From contig JAHELH010000014.1 in the NCBI GenBank assembly GCA_024644285.1, positions 10,937 through 19,780 on the forward strand: a stretch of DNA of 8,844 nt. The letters run 5' to 3'. The stretch comes from Paracoccaceae bacterium. GTDB lineage: Bacteria > Pseudomonadota > Alphaproteobacteria > Rhodobacterales > Rhodobacteraceae. Shown here one piece after another: positions 5,823-8,844 of the stretch. The translations under genes and the position numbers were made by a program. Below the pieces are notes generated by a model. The model worked only from the letters and a program-made list of their open reading frames with translations. It ran no database searches and was not told the DNA's origin. Within the stretch, counting starts at the first letter, position 1. Each line of letters begins with the position of its first letter.

Positions 5823-7235
5823 GTGGCAAAACCGCGCAAACCGGGCACGACCCGGTCAACCCGAGCGCAAGCCAGTGCGAGGCTGAAGTCCACGGCGCAG
5901 AAAGGCGGCCCGGTCGAGGATGCCGAGGTCGTCAAGGAAACGAAGCCGGACGAGACCCCGCCACCCGAGGCAGCTGCGACGGACAAGGCGGCGAAAGCGG
6001 CCGACGCCAAAGAACCAAGCCCCAAGCCATCGGATGATACCAGGGCCGGCGACGCCGCCCCGGAGAAGGCGGCGATTGACGCGACTGACGCCGGGGCCGT
6101 AAAGGCGGCCGACAGCGATACCGCAGAGACCGAAGAACCGTCGCCCGGCACAGCGGCGGAAACCCCGCCGGATCCCGATGCTTCGGACCGCGCCGCCGCG
6201 GAAGAGCGCCCCCATCCGTCCGCGGATCTGCCGCAGCCGGTCGCCATGGCGGCGGAACCGCCGCCGCGGCGCGGCGGGTTTTTTCCGATGCTGCTCGGTG
6301 GGGTCGTGGCCGCCGCGCTTGGTGCCGGGGCCCTGTACTATGCCGACCGCGAGGGATGGGTCAGCCTTGGTGCAGATACCACGGACCTCGAAGCGAAAAT
6401 CGGTGCGCTCGAGGAAGAAATCGCGGTGCTGCGCAGCACGGAACCCGATCTGAGCGCGGTGAATGCACGGATCGACGACCTGGCGGAGGAGATCGACGGT
6501 GTGTCCGAGGCTGCGGCATCTTTGCGCGGTCGTCTGGACGCGACCGACGCGCGGCTGGACCAGGTCGCGACGGAGCCGATCCCCGAAGCCCGGCTGCCCG
6601 AACAGGTCACTGCCGCCTACGAGGCGAAATTCGCCGAACTTCAGACCGCGTTCGAAGCGCGGGTGAGTGAACGGCTTGCAGCCATGGAAGTGGCGCAGGG
6701 CGCAGCAGCGGCGGCGCAACAAGCCGCGGCACAGGCAACGCTGGCCGCCGAACGGCGCGCCGCACTTGCCGAAATCGACGTGGCGCTCGACACCGGGGCG
6801 AGTTTCGGCGATGCGCTGGCCGCGCTTGAAGACGCCGGGACAGAAGTGCCAGCCACGCTGCGCGGGGTGGCGGACGGCAGCGCGGCTACTCTGGCCGATC
6901 TGCAATCCAGCTTTCCCGTCGCCGCGCGAGCCGCCCTGGTGGCTTCGACCCGCGCCGAGGCAGAAGACGGCTCGGTGGACCGGCTGACGGCTTTCATGCG
7001 CACACAACTGGGCGCGCGTTCACTCGAGCCGCGCGCGGGCAATGACCCGGATGCCATCCTGAGCCGCGCCGAGGCGGCCGTGGGGCGGGGTGATCTGCAA
7101 TCGGCGTTGGACGAAATTGCGACCCTGCCCGAGGCAGGCCAGGCCGAACTATCGGACTGGACCGCGCGCGCGCAAACCAGAATTGAGGCCGTTACCGCGC
7201 TTGGCGCGTTGATCACCGACCTGGACAGCAATTGA
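5823..7235 (+). CDS. Mic60/mitofilin-like inner-membrane protein (COG4223)
   Basis: This 470-residue protein has the architecture of alphaproteobacterial Mic60, the relative of the mitochondrial cristae-junction protein. Residues 1-150 are an Ala/Pro/Glu/Lys-rich, probably disordered cytoplasmic segment. One transmembrane helix follows at about 153-173 (GFFPMLLGGVVAAALGAGA). Helical, coiled-coil-like stretches span roughly 186-250 and 265-318, and residues 320-470 form a mitofilin-like C-terminal domain that should lie in the periplasm. Known family members bind and bend membranes; in photosynthetic relatives they are linked to intracytoplasmic membranes. The start is the GTG at 5823, with GGG at 5812-5814 eight bases upstream. 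An ATG at 5818 is out of frame. The 78-base gap after hemD holds a small CCGGC/GCCGG hairpin at 5747-5761 with no T run, so an internal promoter is possible but unproven. HemY follows 10 bases later. The family is assigned from architecture, C-terminal resemblance and position; low-complexity regions make details uncertain. Confidence 0.85.
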   Translation: MAKPRKPGTTRSTRAQASARLKSTAQKGGPVEDAEVVKETKPDETPPPEAAATDKAAKAADAKEPSPKPSDDTRAGDAAPEKAAIDATDAGAVKAADSDTAETEEPSPGTAAETPPDPDASDRAAAEERPHPSADLPQPVAMAAEPPPRRGGFFPMLLGGVVAAALGAGALYYADREGWVSLGADTTDLEAKIGALEEEIAVLRSTEPDLSAVNARIDDLAEEIDGVSEAAASLRGRLDATDARLDQVATEPIPEARLPEQVTAAYEAKFAELQTAFEARVSERLAAMEVAQGAAAAAQQAAAQATLAAERRAALAEIDVALDTGASFGDALAALEDAGTEVPATLRGVADGSAATLADLQSSFPVAARAALVASTRAEAEDGSVDRLTAFMRTQLGARSLEPRAGNDPDAILSRAEAAVGRGDLQSALDEIATLPEAGQAELSDWTARAQTRIEAVTALGALITDLDSN

Positions 7236-7245
7236 GGACGACGCC

Positions 7246-8757
7246 ATGCTCTGGTCCCTGATTAAGATCGTTCTCTTCGTCGTGATCATCGCGGCCCTGA
7301 CGCTCGGCGCCGGGTACCTGCTTGAAACCGATGGCGGGCTGCGCGTCTCTGTGGCCAACACCGAGTTCAATCTCGGCTCGTTGCAGGCGGTCATCGCCAT
7401 GATCGTGCTGGTGGTGCTGGTCTGGCTGTTCCTGAAGTTGCTCAGTCTGCTGGTCGCCATCATCCGGTTCCTCAATGGCGATGAAACGGCGATTTCGCGC
7501 TATTTCGACCGCAATCGCGAGCGCAAGGGGTTCGAGGCGCTGTCAGACAGCATCCTTGCCCTTGCCTCCGGAGAAGGCCGGCTTGCGATGACCAAGGCGG
7601 CAAAGGCGGAGAAGTACCTGAACCGGCCACCGCTGACCAACCTGATCACCGCCCAGGCGGCCGAGATGGTGGGCGACCGAAAGAAGGCCGAGGCGACCTA
7701 CAAGAAGCTGCTGATGGACGAGGATACCCGCTTTGTCGGCGTGCGCGGGATCATGAAACAGCGGCTGAGCGACGGCGACACGGAAACCGCCCTGAAGCTT
7801 GCCGAGAAGGCCTTTGCGCTGAAACCAAAGCACGAGGAGACGCAGGACGTCCTGTTGCGGCTGCAGGCCGGCAAGGAGGATTGGGCAGGCGCCCGCAAGA
7901 CCCTGCACGCCAAGCTGCGGACCGGCACATTGCCGCGCGACGTGCACAAGCGGCGCGACGCGGTGCTGGCCTTGTCCGAGGCCAAAGCGCTGCTGGACAA
8001 GGACGCGACCATCGAAGCGCAGATGGAGGCGATCACGGCCAACCGGATGTCGCCCGACCTGATCCCGGCCGCAACGATGGCGGCGCGCGCCTATATCGAA
8101 CAGGAGCGTCCCCGCTACGCGGCAAAGGTGTTGAAAAAGGCATGGGAGATGCAGCCGCATCCCGACCTGGCGACGGTTTTTGCCGAGATCGAACCCGACG
8201 AGACCGCCGAGCAGCGCGTGCGCCGGTTCCGTGCGCTGACCAAACTGAAGCCCGATCATCCCGAAACCCGGATGCTGATGGCAGAGCTTTACATCGCGGC
8301 CGAGGATTTTCCGGCGGCGCGCAAGGCGATGGGCGATCTGGCGAACGAAGAACCGACGGCCCGGTCGCTGACGCTCATGGCCGCCATCGAGCGCGGCGAG
8401 GGCGCCGAGGATGCGATCGTGCGCGGCTGGCTGACCCGTGCGCTGACAGCGTCGCGCGGACCGCAATGGGTCTGCGAGAACTGTCACAATATCCACACCC
8501 ACTGGGCCCCGGTCTGCAGCAATTGCGATGCCTTCGACTCCTTGGCATGGAAGGTGCCGTCGGAGGGCGAGGTCGCCATGCCCGGGTCGACCGAGATGCT
8601 GCCGCTGATCGTCGGCCTGCCAAAGCCTCAGCCCATCGACATCACCGAGGCCGAGGCAGACACCGAGGTCGAGGAGACCCTGGAAGCCGATGGCCCCGCG
8701 GAGGTCCCTGCCGACGATACCGCGCCGCCGGCGGAGGAAACCCCCGCGCGCGCGTGA
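7246..8757 (+). CDS. hemY: HemY-family TPR inner-membrane protein with C-terminal CxxC...CxxC motif
   Basis: This 503-residue protein has a HemY N-terminal domain: two transmembrane helices at about 4-25 and 46-74 joined by a short periplasmic loop, then a long helical TPR-like region from about 95 to 400 in the cytoplasm. It is unrelated to the Bacillus protoporphyrinogen oxidase also called HemY. The name reflects position in hem operons, and its biochemical role is not established. After the TPRs comes C410-x2-C413-x10-C424-x2-C427 flanked by tryptophans (WVCENC, then PVCSNC), a zinc-ribbon or rubredoxin-like signature. The last 60 or so residues are acidic and Pro-rich. The ATG at 7246 has GAGGA at 7234-7238, which overlaps the stop of the preceding Mic60-like gene, and the gap is only 10 bases, so the two genes are almost certainly co-transcribed and probably translated in coordinated amounts. 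No clear terminator lies between its stop and the tRNA gene. Confidence 0.92.
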   Translation: MLWSLIKIVLFVVIIAALTLGAGYLLETDGGLRVSVANTEFNLGSLQAVIAMIVLVVLVWLFLKLLSLLVAIIRFLNGDETAISRYFDRNRERKGFEALSDSILALASGEGRLAMTKAAKAEKYLNRPPLTNLITAQAAEMVGDRKKAEATYKKLLMDEDTRFVGVRGIMKQRLSDGDTETALKLAEKAFALKPKHEETQDVLLRLQAGKEDWAGARKTLHAKLRTGTLPRDVHKRRDAVLALSEAKALLDKDATIEAQMEAITANRMSPDLIPAATMAARAYIEQERPRYAAKVLKKAWEMQPHPDLATVFAEIEPDETAEQRVRRFRALTKLKPDHPETRMLMAELYIAAEDFPAARKAMGDLANEEPTARSLTLMAAIERGEGAEDAIVRGWLTRALTASRGPQWVCENCHNIHTHWAPVCSNCDAFDSLAWKVPSEGEVAMPGSTEMLPLIVGLPKPQPIDITEAEADTEVEETLEADGPAEVPADDTAPPAEETPARA

Positions 8758-8806
8758 TTTTGGGGCTACACGCCCGCCTTCCGCGATGCTAAACGGACCG
8801 CCGTGG

Positions 8807-8844
8807 GCCGCTGTAGCTCAGCTGGTAGAGCACGTCATTCGTAA
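8807..8844 (+). tRNA. tRNA-Thr (anticodon CGT), 3' half cut off by window edge
   Basis: The last 38 bases fold as the 5' half of a tRNA. The 5' acceptor strand is GCCGCTG at 8807-8813, followed by TA at positions 8-9. The D-stem is GCTC (8816-8819) with GAGC (8828-8831) around an 8-base AGCTGGTA loop. The 5' strand of the anticodon stem is CGTCA (8833-8837), and the anticodon loop is TTCGTAA (8838-8844). Anticodon CGT at 8840-8842 reads ACG, so this is threonine, and A at position 37 is a predicted target for t6A made by TsaD. TGCTAAAC at 8787-8794 may be its -10 region, but I see no good -35 at the right distance. The gene runs in the same direction as hemY, 49 bases downstream. Confidence 0.93.

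Noticed and set aside
5856..7007. A 383-codon minus-strand frame opposite the Mic60-like gene
   Set aside because: It is a shadow of the Ala/Glu-rich coding strand, rich in Arg, Gly and Cys, with no recognisable domain and no ribosome site.
7543..8502. A 319-codon minus-strand frame opposite hemY
   Set aside because: Its composition (Arg, Gln, Leu, His) is typical of antisense frames in high-GC genes, and the plus-strand HemY protein is complete and coherent.

Overview
The window looks like core chromosome of a high-GC alphaproteobacterium, most likely Rhodobacterales (Rhodobacteraceae/Roseobacter type). Three things point there. The visible part of S-adenosylhomocysteinase carries the extra internal segment typical of alphaproteobacterial enzymes. 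The gene order is tsaD-gpsA-EVE facing away from hemD, a mitofilin (Mic60) homologue and hemY. Every gene has the strong G/C third-position bias of this group. No transposase, phage gene, CRISPR array or clear foreign island is visible. The taxonomic call is inference from protein resemblance and gene order, not from a database search.

Layout. (1) 1-1212, plus strand: the 3' five-sixths of ahcY, ending in a strong intrinsic terminator. (2) 1343-1736, plus strand: a small DUF2853 protein as an apparent single-gene unit with its own terminator. (3) 1737-1954: a 218-base gap between converging genes holding several hairpins, either a small RNA or the end of the minus-strand operon. (4) 4949 down to 1955, minus strand: tsaD, gpsA (overlapping tsaD by 4 bases), an EVE-domain protein and a four-helix DUF1761 membrane protein, probably one operon. 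(5) 4950-5024: a compact divergent promoter region. (6) 5025-8757, plus strand: hemD, a Mic60/mitofilin-like membrane protein and a HemY-type TPR membrane protein. (7) 8807 to the window end: the 5' half of a tRNA-Thr with anticodon CGT.

How the genes fit together. AhcY clears S-adenosylhomocysteine after methyl transfer. TsaD completes t6A on tRNAs that read ANN codons, and a tRNA-Thr gene, a member of that substrate class, happens to lie at the right edge. GpsA supplies glycerol-3-phosphate for phospholipids. HemD makes uroporphyrinogen III for heme, siroheme, cobalamin and, where present, bacteriochlorophyll. The Mic60 homologue and HemY are both inner-membrane proteins encoded 10 bases apart, which suggests a membrane-organising pair linked to tetrapyrrole synthesis. 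The points most worth a second look are the four-cysteine zinc-ribbon-like motif at the end of the HemY TPR region, the Mic60-HemY pairing, the structured 1826-1936 interval and the symmetric divergent promoter at 4963-5011.
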